A DNA stretch of 64,000 nucleotides from Rhodospirillales bacterium. Its GTDB lineage: Bacteria > Pseudomonadota > Alphaproteobacteria > ATCC43930 > CGMCC-115725. This document shows positions 9,298-17,206 of this stretch, piece after piece; within the stretch, counting starts at the first letter, position 1, and each line of letters opens with the position of its first letter. The notes below the pieces were generated by a model that saw nothing but the letters and a program-made list of their open reading frames with translations, was not told where the DNA came from and searched no databases. Where the stretch lies: assembly GCA_947473305.1 (NCBI GenBank), contig CANJCB010000009.1, positions 1 to 64,000 on the forward strand, written 5' to 3'. A program made the translations under genes and the position numbers.

Positions 9298-9360
9298 TCA
9301 TGCCGTTTGACCGGCCGGCCGTTATGCAGCATAGAGATTGCCTTGCTGGAGCGTCTCTCA

Positions 9361-10137
9361 TTGCCCTCGACCGTGAAAACCAAGAGCTTGAAAAGCCCGT
9401 CCCCGCTGGTGCGAAATAAAGGCATCAATTCGGTCGAGCGCGCTCTGTCCATTCTAGATCTCTTTCTGGCGGAAGGTTCGTCGCGGGGGCTCTCGGAACT
9501 CTCCAAAAGCACGGGTCTCGTCAAGCCGACCGTGTTGCGCTGTCTTGTCTCGCTGCAGGCCGCGGGCTATGTCGTGCGCCTGCCGAGCGGGCGCTATCAG
9601 CTCGGCGCCAAGGTGCTGCTCCTGGGCAATGCCTATCGCAGCAGCTTCCGGCTCGACGAGCATGTTCTGCCGGTGTTGCAGCGTCTTTCCGAAGAGACCT
9701 CCGAGAGCGCTTCTTTCCATGTGCGGGAAGGGGGGCAGCGCCTCTGCCTTTTCCGGATCGAATCCTCGCAGGTCGTCCGCGATGTGGTGAAACCGGGCAT
9801 GGCCTCGGCCCTGGACGACAGCTCCATGGGCCTCGTGCTGTCGGAGGCCGACCGGCAGGAGCGCCTCGCCAAATACGCGGGCGAACGCATTGTTTTCAGC
9901 TCCACGGGCGTTCGCGGCGCGCAGACCGCTTCTCTCGCCACGGCGGTCTATGACAGCGAGGGCGCCATCGCGGGGGCGCTCGCCATCAGCGGGCCGATCA
10001 ACCGCTTCACGCTCCAGGCCAAGCGGAAAGTCTATCCCAAGCTTGCCGAAGCGGCCGATGAGCTTTCGGCTGTGCTGGGCTGCGCCTCGGCTCTTACCCG
10101 ACGCCCGGCGCGGCTGGTCAATCAGCATAAAGGCTAG
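9361..10137 (+). CDS. IclR-family transcriptional regulator
   Basis: A 258-residue IclR-type regulator. KGINSVERALSILDLFL followed by LSELSKSTGLVKPTVLRCLVSLQAAGYV is the N-terminal winged helix; from about residue 90 the IclR effector domain follows (RLDEHVLPVLQRLSEETSESASFHVREG). The start is taken as TTG at 9361 because TGGAG lies 8 bases before it; GTG at 9373 is the alternative, and no ATG fits. It is divergent from the aminotransferase and converges on the DAO-type oxidase with two bases between stops. It is the best candidate to bind the three operator copies of this island. Confidence 0.88.
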   Translation: MPSTVKTKSLKSPSPLVRNKGINSVERALSILDLFLAEGSSRGLSELSKSTGLVKPTVLRCLVSLQAAGYVVRLPSGRYQLGAKVLLLGNAYRSSFRLDEHVLPVLQRLSEETSESASFHVREGGQRLCLFRIESSQVVRDVVKPGMASALDDSSMGLVLSEADRQERLAKYAGERIVFSSTGVRGAQTASLATAVYDSEGAIAGALAISGPINRFTLQAKRKVYPKLAEAADELSAVLGCASALTRRPARLVNQHKG

Positions 10138-10139
10138 GC

Positions 10140-11261
10140 TCACGCCGCCCTGTCGAAACGGGCGGACAGGAATTCCCGATAGAGCCCGGTGAACTCCCCG
10201 TTGACGACTTCCCCTGCCGTGTGGAGCGCGTGCAAGGCTGCCAGGGTCACGCCGCTGTGGCAGGTCACCGCGAAGGCTCCGGGATGCGAGGGGGAGGTGT
10301 CGTAGATCGGGAAGCCGTCAGGCGTCATGATCCGCAAGCCCGCCCAGCTTCTGACGATCTGCAAATCTCCCAGGCCCGGGAGGCTTTCGATGCAGCGCTG
10401 GGCCATGCCGAGGGACGGCGGGATCTGAACGAGGTCATCCGACCTGTCGTCGATCCGGCTGGAGCCGATCATGATCGAACCCTCGTCCGTCTGGCGCAGC
10501 GACTTGATGTAGAGGCCCTTGAACTTTGTCACCCGCTCCGTAACCAGGATCTGACCTTTCGACGGCGTCACGGGCATCGACAGGCCGACCAGGGGCGCGA
10601 GCTTGGCCGAGCCGAGCCCTGCCGCGATCACGATCTTATCTCCCAACACAGCTTCGTTGCCGCGCCGGACGACGAAAGCCGCACCGTTCTTCCCGATGGT
10701 CTCGACGCGGTCGCCGGGGAGATAGAGCGAGCCGAAATGCTTCAAGCCTGCATGGAAAGCGCGCAACAGCCGAAGCGGATTCGCATGCCCGTCCATGGCG
10801 CAGAACGAGCCGCCCCGCACCTTGGGGCCAATCTTCATCGGCATGATCGCCTGGACCTCGGCGCGATCCAGCATCTTGATCCCGATGTTGCCGCTCTCGG
10901 CTTCCGTCCGGGCGATCACCGCCTTGCATTGCTCGACCTCAGCGTCGCTGAGGCAGAACTGCGTCCCGCCCGGCTGCTGAAAGCCGGCGTCGACGCCGGT
11001 GTCGGAGAGGAGTCGCGCCTGAAGCTCGGGCCAGAGGTGGGCCGATTGCCGAGTCAGATGGGCATAGGGAGGCCTTCCTTCGCCCTTGCCCTGGACCCAG
11101 ACGAGGCCCAGGTTCGCCCGCGACGCCCGGAGCGCGACGTCGCCCTCGTCGAGCAGGGCGACCTTCGCGCCCCGCGCCGCCGCTCCCCAGGCGATCGCCC
11201 CCCCGACGAGCCCGCCGCCGATGACGATGATGTCGCAATGATGTGTGCTTGCGGCTTTCAC
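10140..11261 (-). CDS. FAD-dependent oxidoreductase, DAO family (HcnC/SoxB/D-amino-acid-dehydrogenase-like)
   Basis: A 373-residue flavoprotein with an N-terminal dinucleotide-binding fold (DIIVIGGGLVGGAIAWGAAARG) and a C-terminal GLRIMTPDGFPIYD plus CHSGVTLAA region typical of glycine oxidase/sarcosine oxidase beta-like DAO enzymes. It starts at GTG 11261, ten bases after the decarboxylase beta-subunit stop, and is the last gene of the operon. With the upstream [2Fe-2S] protein and the FAD/NAD protein it matches the three-component layout of HcnABC, opine oxidases and D-hydroxyproline dehydrogenases. It is thus probably the catalytic subunit oxidising an amino acid or N-substituted amino acid. 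Confidence 0.85.
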   Translation of the reverse strand: MKAASTHHCDIIVIGGGLVGGAIAWGAAARGAKVALLDEGDVALRASRANLGLVWVQGKGEGRPPYAHLTRQSAHLWPELQARLLSDTGVDAGFQQPGGTQFCLSDAEVEQCKAVIARTEAESGNIGIKMLDRAEVQAIMPMKIGPKVRGGSFCAMDGHANPLRLLRAFHAGLKHFGSLYLPGDRVETIGKNGAAFVVRRGNEAVLGDKIVIAAGLGSAKLAPLVGLSMPVTPSKGQILVTERVTKFKGLYIKSLRQTDEGSIMIGSSRIDDRSDDLVQIPPSLGMAQRCIESLPGLGDLQIVRSWAGLRIMTPDGFPIYDTSPSHPGAFAVTCHSGVTLAALHALHTAGEVVNGEFTGLYREFLSARFDRAA

Positions 11262-11271
11262 GGCGCGACTC

Positions 11272-11862
11272 TCAGCGCTTGCCGAGCAGCGCCTTGCGGA
11301 AGGCGGTCTTGGTTTCGGAGGCTTGCCAGTTCCGGGAATATTGCGGCGGCGGCGCGCCGGTGACTTTCAACAGGACGAAGACCGGGCCGTTGGATTGCCG
11401 CAGCAGCGCCGAGGCCTCTGCCATCTCCGCTTCGCTGGTGACGAGGCGGGTCGTCTTGATCCCACAGGCCTCGGCCGTGGCTTTTAAGTCGATGCCGAAG
11501 CTCGTATGGGTGGGCTGATCGCCAGTCTCGCCGTAGCACTCGTTATCGACGCAGACGATGGCGAGGTTCTTGGGCTGAACCGCGCCGATGGTGGCGAGCG
11601 AGCCCAAGGCCATCAGCAACTCGCCGTCGCCGGTCACCAGGAGAACCCGCTTGTCGGGTTGGGTGATGGCAAGGCCCGCCGCGACCATAGCGGCCCCGCC
11701 CATCGCCCCCCCCAGCAGAAAGGTATTTGGGCTCTCCTTCGTCAGGTTGCCGATGTCCTTGGCCGCACCTGCGAGCCCGGCAACGATGAGGAAATCCTCG
11801 TGCTTGCCGATCAGCAATGGCACGGCCCTGGAGCGATCCAGGAGGCGAGGGGCGGTGTTCAT
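11272..11862 (-). CDS. TPP-dependent decarboxylase, beta (TPP-binding) subunit, sulfopyruvate/phosphonopyruvate decarboxylase-like
   Basis: A 196-residue protein carrying only the C-terminal TPP-binding domain of a decarboxylase. The diphosphate/Mg site is GDG (residues 78-80) with Asn107 in VCVDNECYGETG, the expected GDG-x(26-30)-N spacing. The partner domain is encoded by the preceding gene, as in the split sulfopyruvate decarboxylase ComD/ComE and related phosphonopyruvate decarboxylase-like enzymes. The ATG at 11862 has GGAGAA upstream. It should decarboxylate a 2-oxo acid to an aldehyde together with the alpha subunit; the R-group of the acid is not determined. Confidence 0.85.
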   Translation of the reverse strand: MNTAPRLLDRSRAVPLLIGKHEDFLIVAGLAGAAKDIGNLTKESPNTFLLGGAMGGAAMVAAGLAITQPDKRVLLVTGDGELLMALGSLATIGAVQPKNLAIVCVDNECYGETGDQPTHTSFGIDLKATAEACGIKTTRLVTSEAEMAEASALLRQSNGPVFVLLKVTGAPPPQYSRNWQASETKTAFRKALLGKR

Positions 11863-11885
11863 GGACGAGTTCTCCGGGATCAAAA

Positions 11886-12407
11886 TCAAAATGCCTTCGC
11901 GCCGATCAGCCGCTGCGACAGCAAGAGGCAGACCGCCATTTCCGCACCGAAAGCCATGGTGATGGCGGCCTGCGTCACCTCGGCGACCTCCTCGGCGGTT
12001 TCGGCGCGCAGGCAATGGACGCCGACCGCCTCCAAGGTCGCCTGCACCGCGCGGCCCATGTTGAGCTGCCAGGGATTGCCCTCGCCGAACTCGCCCCGCA
12101 TGGTGACGATGCCCAGGAAGGGGAAGCGGCCGATGTCGATCAAAGACAGCATGTTGATGCAATTGCCGACGCCGCTCGACTGCATCAGCAACACCGAGCG
12201 CGAGCCGCCGAGATGGACCCCGGCCGCCAGCGCCACGCCTTCCTGCTCGGTCGTCAAGGGAACGGCCTTGACCTCCGGGTCCTCGTTGCAGCGGACGATC
12301 AGCCGCTTATGGCCGCCATCGGGCACATAGCAGAAGGTATCGACCTTCGCCTTCCGGAGCCGGTCATAGATCTCCTCCGCCCAGGGCTGACCCGAAGTGT
12401 TGCTCAC
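11886..12407 (-). CDS. TPP-dependent decarboxylase, alpha (pyrimidine-binding) subunit
   Basis: A 173-residue protein corresponding to the N-terminal PYR domain of TPP enzymes. It contains YVPDGGHKRLI and the LTTEQEGVALAAG segment, in which Glu54 is the likely cofactor-activating glutamate. It pairs with the beta subunit 23 bases downstream to make a two-subunit decarboxylase. The GTG at 12407 is preferred over the ATG at 12422 because AAAGGAA lies six bases before it and its product begins at the conserved region. The ATG would overlap the stop of the racemase-like gene. Confidence 0.82.
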   Translation of the reverse strand: MSNTSGQPWAEEIYDRLRKAKVDTFCYVPDGGHKRLIVRCNEDPEVKAVPLTTEQEGVALAAGVHLGGSRSVLLMQSSGVGNCINMLSLIDIGRFPFLGIVTMRGEFGEGNPWQLNMGRAVQATLEAVGVHCLRAETAEEVAEVTQAAITMAFGAEMAVCLLLSQRLIGAKAF

Positions 12408-12418
12408 GGCAGTTCCTT

Positions 12419-13177
12419 TCATTCTTCCAGGTAGCGGCGCGGCTTGAGGCCGGCGTGGAACCAATCGATCAGCGTCACGATGTCATAGACCGGGATCCCG
12501 AAGGTCTTCTCGACCTTGGCCGAGAAGGTCGGCAGGTTGGTGCATTCGAAGACGAGCGCGCCGATATCGGGATTGGCGGCGAGGAGAGTGCCGGTGACTT
12601 CGAGCACGGTCCGCTCATGGACCTTGGCGTCTGCGGTCAGCTGGTTGGTGAGCTGATGCTGCCGGAACCGGCTGTCCTGGGGAATGCCCGCGATCGGCAG
12701 ATCGGTCGGGGCGCCGACGGCCGCGAAATGCGCGGGCGTCAGCGCGTCCTGGTTCATGGTGACCACGCCGACCCGCTTGCCCTTGGGCAGGATGCTTTGC
12801 ACCAGCGGGATTTGCAGCAGGCTCGAACTCACCACCGGCACCGGGCAATGGGCGACCAGCCGGGGGTGGAGCAAGGCGAGGAAGCCGCAGCTCGTGGTGA
12901 TGCCATCGACGCCCAATGCTACGAGATCGTCGCAGGCTTTCAGGAAAAGCTGCACGACCTCTTCGTCGATGGTCGTCTGGACGACGCGTTTAGACGTGGC
13001 GCCCCGTACCACCGCATATTGCACGGGAAACTTCCAGGTCGGCGCATAGCCGATGTCGCCGGTTATGCGCTCGAAGCCCGTATCGAGGACCAGGATGCCG
13101 ATGGTCACGCCATGCACCACCTTGCGGCGCTTCTGGATCGTCGCGCCGAAGGCGTTTTGAGAAGTTGCAGTTGTCAT
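12419..13177 (-). CDS. Aspartate/glutamate racemase-fold protein (maleate isomerase/arylmalonate decarboxylase superfamily)
   Basis: A 252-residue protein with the two-cysteine active site of the Asp/Glu racemase superfamily. The first Cys is in GITTSCGFLALL and the second in LVFECTNLPTFS. Superfamily members racemise amino acids or hydantoins, isomerise maleate, or decarboxylate arylmalonates by a two-base mechanism. Its place between the FAD/NAD oxidoreductase and the TPP decarboxylase suggests that it sets the stereochemistry of the pathway substrate or an intermediate (inference). It is separated from the upstream gene by 16 bases and runs almost directly into the alpha-subunit gene. Confidence 0.83.
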   Translation of the reverse strand: MTTATSQNAFGATIQKRRKVVHGVTIGILVLDTGFERITGDIGYAPTWKFPVQYAVVRGATSKRVVQTTIDEEVVQLFLKACDDLVALGVDGITTSCGFLALLHPRLVAHCPVPVVSSSLLQIPLVQSILPKGKRVGVVTMNQDALTPAHFAAVGAPTDLPIAGIPQDSRFRQHQLTNQLTADAKVHERTVLEVTGTLLAANPDIGALVFECTNLPTFSAKVEKTFGIPVYDIVTLIDWFHAGLKPRRYLEE

Positions 13178-13193
13178 TTGGGCAATCCTGCTT

Positions 13194-14588
13194 TCAGCCG
13201 TCGATGTCGATCTCGGCGAATTCGCGGACGGTCAAGGGCTTGAGCGGCGGCCGGATCCGGTAATAGCCGACATCGTCTTCGCTGCGGCCCTGGGCCTCGG
13301 CGAAGATCTCCGTCACGGTCGGGCCGCAGAGCCGTCCCTGGCAGGGACCCATGCCGCAGCGCAGGAAGCTCTTGGCCTGGTTCGGCCCCTGGCACCCCAG
13401 GGCGATGACGGCGCGCAACTCACCGGCGCGCACCTCTTCGCACCGACAGATGATGACATCGTCATGCGGGTTGAGAATGGCTGGCGGGGGAGGGTAGAGG
13501 GCATCCAGCAAGGGCCGTATGGCGAGGTGCCCCTGCTGCGCGCGACGTTCTGCGAATGCGGCCTCGTCCCGTTCGCCCTCGCCGATCTTGCCGAGCTGCT
13601 GCAGCGCCTCGAAGGCGGCGATCCGCCCGCCATGTTCGGCGGCGACGGCCCCACCGATCCTGGCCCCGTCACCGGCAATCAACACACCGGGCATGGAACT
13701 GCCGCCCCAGCTATCGACGACAGGCCGGAAACTGTGTTGCGATTTGTCCCAGATAAAATCGCAGCGCAAGGACCGCGCGATCTGCTGCGACGGGACGATG
13801 CCTTCGTGAAGAGCGACCAGTCGAGCGGCGAGGCGCTGCGGCCCCTGCGCACTCACGAAGCGGACCGCTTCGACGCGCTCTTCGCCTTCAATGACGACAT
13901 CCCGGACGCCACGATAGATCGGCACGCCCGACCGCCTGAGCGCCGTCATCAGCGACAGGCCCTTGGCGAGATATTTGCGGCCCGTTGCCCCCAAGGCGCG
14001 CGGCAAATGGCGCAGGGCCGAAAATTTCGAGACGCGTGCGGTGTCGAGAACCGCTGCCGGGCGGATGCCCGCATCGATATATTGCTTGGCGAGGAGAAGC
14101 AGCAACGGCCCTGCGCCGATCAGCACGGGCGGTTCCGTCGCTTTGACGCCCGCGGATTTCAACAGGATCTGCAAGGCGCCCGCGGTCATGACGCCGGGCA
14201 GGGTCCAGCCGGAGAGCGGCACAGGGCGTTCGAGTGCGCCGGTCGCGAGCAGGACGATCTTCGCGGCGACACCTTGCGACACGCCCGCGCGGCTGTACCA
14301 GACCTGCTTCTCGGGCGTGACCTGCCAGACGGCGGAACCCGGACGGTAATCCGCTTCGCTCGCGCGCAGGTCGTGGATGAGATCGAGGCCGCGCGCATAA
14401 TCGGGACCGAGCAAGGCCAGCAGCGCCGGATCGCGTTTGGAGAGGGTTTCGATGCCGCGATAGATCTGTCCGCCGGGGGCGGGTTGTTCGTCGAGCAGCA
14501 CCACATGGGCGCCGTGCCGGGCGAGGGTGGTGGCCGCCGCCATTCCCGCAGGGCCGGAGCCGACCACCGCGACATCGAAGATTTCCAT
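13194..14588 (-). CDS. FAD/NAD(P)-binding oxidoreductase with C-terminal BFD-like [2Fe-2S] domain (HcnB/OoxA-like)
   Basis: A 464-residue pyridine-nucleotide-disulfide-type flavoprotein. It begins FDVAVVGSGPAGMAAATTLARHG, has a second nucleotide fold at VLIGAGPLLLLLAKQY and a GDGARIGGAVAAEHGG flavin loop. The last 80 or so residues hold the bacterioferritin-associated-ferredoxin-like cysteine set: CRC near VIICRCEEV, then RCGMGPCQGRLC. This is the electron-transfer subunit of HcnABC, opine oxidase and D-hydroxyproline dehydrogenase complexes. The ATG at 14588 overlaps the stop of the [2Fe-2S] gene by one base of ATGA geometry, so the two are coupled. Confidence 0.87.
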   Translation of the reverse strand: MEIFDVAVVGSGPAGMAAATTLARHGAHVVLLDEQPAPGGQIYRGIETLSKRDPALLALLGPDYARGLDLIHDLRASEADYRPGSAVWQVTPEKQVWYSRAGVSQGVAAKIVLLATGALERPVPLSGWTLPGVMTAGALQILLKSAGVKATEPPVLIGAGPLLLLLAKQYIDAGIRPAAVLDTARVSKFSALRHLPRALGATGRKYLAKGLSLMTALRRSGVPIYRGVRDVVIEGEERVEAVRFVSAQGPQRLAARLVALHEGIVPSQQIARSLRCDFIWDKSQHSFRPVVDSWGGSSMPGVLIAGDGARIGGAVAAEHGGRIAAFEALQQLGKIGEGERDEAAFAERRAQQGHLAIRPLLDALYPPPPAILNPHDDVIICRCEEVRAGELRAVIALGCQGPNQAKSFLRCGMGPCQGRLCGPTVTEIFAEAQGRSEDDVGYYRIRPPLKPLTVREFAEIDIDG

Positions 14589-14884
14589 CACCCGAGCCCC
14601 CGCGCGCCGCGCTGGATGCGGACCGCCATGCCTTCGGCGACGAGCAGCATACAAGCCTGGCGGTTCGGCACGCCGTCAATCTCCACGAGGCAATCGAAGC
14701 AGACGCCCATCATGCAATAGGGCGCACGGGCGGCACCGGAAACCGGCGTCTCACGGAAGGAGGTGACGCCTGCCGCCAGCAAGGCCGCTGCGAGCGTATC
14801 GCCCTCCCGCGCTTCGACGGCTTCGCCCTCGAAGGTGAAGCTGACACTGACACTCTTGCCCTGGGCGGTGAGCCGTTCGAACAT
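14588..14884 (-). CDS. Small plant-type [2Fe-2S] protein (HcnA/OoxC-like subunit)
   Basis: A 98-residue ferredoxin-fold protein with Cys57-x4-Cys62-x2-Cys65-x12-Cys78 (PYCMMGVCFDC ... RQACM), the spacing of a plant-type [2Fe-2S] cluster. Proteins of this length are the smallest subunit of HcnABC-like and sarcosine/opine oxidase complexes. It is the first gene of the six-gene minus-strand operon and sits 37 bases from operator copy 2. It probably passes electrons from the FAD subunits to the respiratory chain (inference). Confidence 0.87.
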   Translation of the reverse strand: MFERLTAQGKSVSVSFTFEGEAVEAREGDTLAAALLAAGVTSFRETPVSGAARAPYCMMGVCFDCLVEIDGVPNRQACMLLVAEGMAVRIQRGARGLG

Positions 14885-14920
14885 TCTGCTATTGCCGTGA
14901 GGATCGAGGAAATCATCAAA

Positions 14921-14966
14921 TCGTTACAGCGGTCCGCATTGTGGAACTGCCGATACCCCCTGTCAA
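14921..14966 (-). promoter_or_regulatory. Promoter and IclR-type operator copy 2 (oxidase/decarboxylase operon)
   Basis: Minus-strand -35 TTGACA (14961-14966), a 17-base spacer, -10 CACAAT (14938-14943), and the conserved block down to 14922. The block differs by a single base from copy 3 read on the opposite strand. It drives the [2Fe-2S]-to-DAO operon, whose first ATG is at 14884. Confidence 0.75.
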
Positions 14967-15005
14967 TGGTCGCCCCTGGGGCCGCCCAGACGGGCCGCCA
15001 TATCA

Positions 15006-15051
15006 TTGACAGGCTTCGACCATAGGTTACACAATGCGGACCGCTGTTACG
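15006..15051 (+). promoter_or_regulatory. Promoter and IclR-type operator copy 3 (ABC importer operon)
   Basis: Plus-strand -35 TTGACA (15006-15011), an 18-base spacer, -10 CACAAT (15030-15035), and the conserved block CACAATGCGG-ACC-GCTGTTACG ending at 15051. The core GCGG-A-CCGC is itself a perfect 9-bp dyad. Copies 2 and 3 face away from each other, about 40 bp apart at their -35 boxes, so the two operons have back-to-back promoters under the same control. The leader to the first ATG (15150) is about 100 bases. Confidence 0.75.
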
Positions 15052-15149
15052 TAAATTGTCTGTCCCGGCGTGATCGCTTCTTGTAACGTCCGTCTTGAAG
15101 TTTGCGGCGGAACCTTGCTGAATTGCGGAAATCAGAGGACCTGTTCCCG

Positions 15150-16283
15150 ATGAACGAGACTTCGCAGCTTCAGCCCGCCACCGCGCCGCCCCATAACGCT
15201 TCCGAAGCGGTGAAGGCGCATCTCGAACTCAAAGGCGTGACCAAGCATTTCGCGAACTTCGTCGCTGTCGACAATGTTTCGCTGACGATGCGGAAGGGTG
15301 AACGTCTGGCGCTCTTGGGTCCCTCGGGCTGCGGCAAGACGACCCTGCTCAATATCATCGCCGGCTTCATTGAGGAAACCTCGGGCGACGTGGTCATCGC
15401 GAACCGCAATATGGTGGCCTGCCCGCCGCATAAGCGCGATATCGGGGTGGTTTTCCAGAACTATGCGCTGTTCCCGCATCTGACCGTTTACGACAACGTC
15501 GCCTTCGGTTTGAGATCCCGCAAGTTCAAGCGCGGCGAAATCGAGGCGGCGGTCGCTCGGGCGCTTGAGATCGTCCGGCTGGAAGCCTATCGCGACCGCT
15601 ATCCCCATCAGCTCTCGGGCGGCCAGCAGCAGCGCACGGCGATTGCCCGCGCCATCGTCATTCGGCCGGAGATCCTGCTGCTCGACGAGCCTTTGAGCAA
15701 TCTCGACGCCAAGCTCAGGGAGGATATGCGGGCCGATCTTCTGGCGATCCTCGATGATCTGGCGATCACGACCATTCTCGTCACCCACGATCAGGCGGAA
15801 GCGCTGTCGCTCGCTCATCGCGTCGCGGTCATCAATGCGGGCAGGGTCGAGCAGATCGGCTCCCCCTCGGAAATCTACGAACGGCCCGCGACGGGGTTCG
15901 TGGCGAGCTTTGTCGGCCAGAGCAATCACATGAAGGGGCGCATCGCTTCCACGGGCTCCGCGCTGGAAATCGATGTGGGCGGCCAGCGGATCAAATCGAC
16001 GGTCGCACCCGAGGTGGCCGAAACGGGCCAAGAGGTGCTGGTCTTCATTCGCGCGGAGAAGCTTCGCGTGGACCGGACCTTCGTCGGGGGCGACAACGAT
16101 TTTCCGGGCAAGCTCAAACACGTCATCTATCTCGGCAGCGAACAGCGGCTTCTGATCGAAACGTCGGTCGGGCTCTTCACGGCGATCCAGCCGGTGGCGA
16201 CCGGCAAGCCGCCCTTCATGGATGGAGAGACGCTCCACTGCGCTTGCGATGCCCGCGACGTCATCGTGATCCGGGCTCGGTAA
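15150..16283 (+). CDS. ABC transporter ATP-binding protein, Pot/Fbp type
   Basis: A 377-residue ATPase of the spermidine/putrescine-type importers. Walker A is GPSGCGKTT, Q-loop VVFQNYALFPHL, signature LSGGQQQRTAIARA, Walker B ILLLDEPLSNLD, with the switch His in VTHDQAEAL. The last 120 residues form a TOBE regulatory domain. The ATG at 15150 is preferred because AGAGGA lies ten bases upstream. It is the first gene of ATPase-permease-permease-SBP and is transcribed from operator copy 3. The whole set imports the substrate of the divergent oxidase/decarboxylase operon (inference). Confidence 0.92.
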   Translation: MNETSQLQPATAPPHNASEAVKAHLELKGVTKHFANFVAVDNVSLTMRKGERLALLGPSGCGKTTLLNIIAGFIEETSGDVVIANRNMVACPPHKRDIGVVFQNYALFPHLTVYDNVAFGLRSRKFKRGEIEAAVARALEIVRLEAYRDRYPHQLSGGQQQRTAIARAIVIRPEILLLDEPLSNLDAKLREDMRADLLAILDDLAITTILVTHDQAEALSLAHRVAVINAGRVEQIGSPSEIYERPATGFVASFVGQSNHMKGRIASTGSALEIDVGGQRIKSTVAPEVAETGQEVLVFIRAEKLRVDRTFVGGDNDFPGKLKHVIYLGSEQRLLIETSVGLFTAIQPVATGKPPFMDGETLHCACDARDVIVIRAR

Positions 16284-16286
16284 ACG

Positions 16287-17201
16287 ATGAGCGATATCGT
16301 CTTCGATCCGCCGATGAAACGGCGCCGGGCTGTCGATCTTCGCCGGATCGCTCTTGTGGCGCCCCTGCTGATGATCTTCACGGCAATCCTGATCATCCCG
16401 CTCGTGCTGATGCTGTCCTCCGCGTTCCAGCGCATCAGCCTGTCCACATATCAGGTCACCGAGCGTTTCACCCTCTATCAGTTCACGAGATTCTTCGGCG
16501 ACAGCTATTATCTCGGTCTCTTGTGGCAGACCTTGAACATCGCGGGTCTGACGACGTTCTGCTGCCTTTTGATCGGGTACCCCTTCGCGCTGCATATGTG
16601 GCGGGCCGGACCCAGGGAGCGGCGTGCGCTCAGGCTGATCGTGCTATCACCGCTGCTGATCAGCTTCGTCGTCTTGAATTTCGGCTGGCTCATCATCCTG
16701 GCGCCGCAGGGCATGATCAATTATCTGGCTTCGACGCTCGGCCTCACCTCACAGCCTTGGCCGCTGCTCTATACCAAGGGCGCGGTTATCGTCGGGCTGG
16801 TGCATGTCCATCTGCCCTTCATGATCCTCTCGATCGCGAATGGGCTGGAAGGGATCCGGCCCGAGGTAGTGCGGGCGGCGGCCTCGCTGGGCGCGGGCCG
16901 CACGAGGCAGTTTTTCCGCGTCATCCTGCCCTTGTCCGCGGGCGGTGTGGTTTCGGGCTGCCTCATCGTCTTCGCGACGACCTCGAGCGCCTTCGTGACA
17001 CCGGTGCTACTCGGCGGGGCTTGGGTGAAGACGCTAGCCTCTGTGGCCTATCAGCAGATCATGGTCAATCTCGACATCCCCTTCGGCTCGGCGATCTCGA
17101 TCATCCTCTTGTTCCTGTCCGGCATCCTGACCTTCCTGCTTGTGCGATTGACGACGTGGCTGCAACCGCATCTTGCCGACCCCAAAAGCGCGTCGAGCTA
17201 G
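16287..17201 (+). CDS. ABC transporter permease, PotB-like
   Basis: A 304-residue inner-membrane permease with about six predicted membrane segments; the first is IALVAPLLMIFTAILIIPLV. The cytoplasmic EAA loop is IRPEVVRAAASLGAGRTRQFFRVILP, which contacts the ATPase. Three bases separate it from the ATPase stop and five from the next permease, so the genes are a tight unit. Confidence 0.9.
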   Translation: MSDIVFDPPMKRRRAVDLRRIALVAPLLMIFTAILIIPLVLMLSSAFQRISLSTYQVTERFTLYQFTRFFGDSYYLGLLWQTLNIAGLTTFCCLLIGYPFALHMWRAGPRERRALRLIVLSPLLISFVVLNFGWLIILAPQGMINYLASTLGLTSQPWPLLYTKGAVIVGLVHVHLPFMILSIANGLEGIRPEVVRAAASLGAGRTRQFFRVILPLSAGGVVSGCLIVFATTSSAFVTPVLLGGAWVKTLASVAYQQIMVNLDIPFGSAISIILLFLSGILTFLLVRLTTWLQPHLADPKSASS

Positions 17202-17206
17202 CGACA

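Noticed and set aside
15132-16595. 487-codon minus-strand frame over the ABC ATPase
   Set aside because: Antisense shadow of the well-supported ATPase gene, His/Arg/Asp-rich, no known domain.
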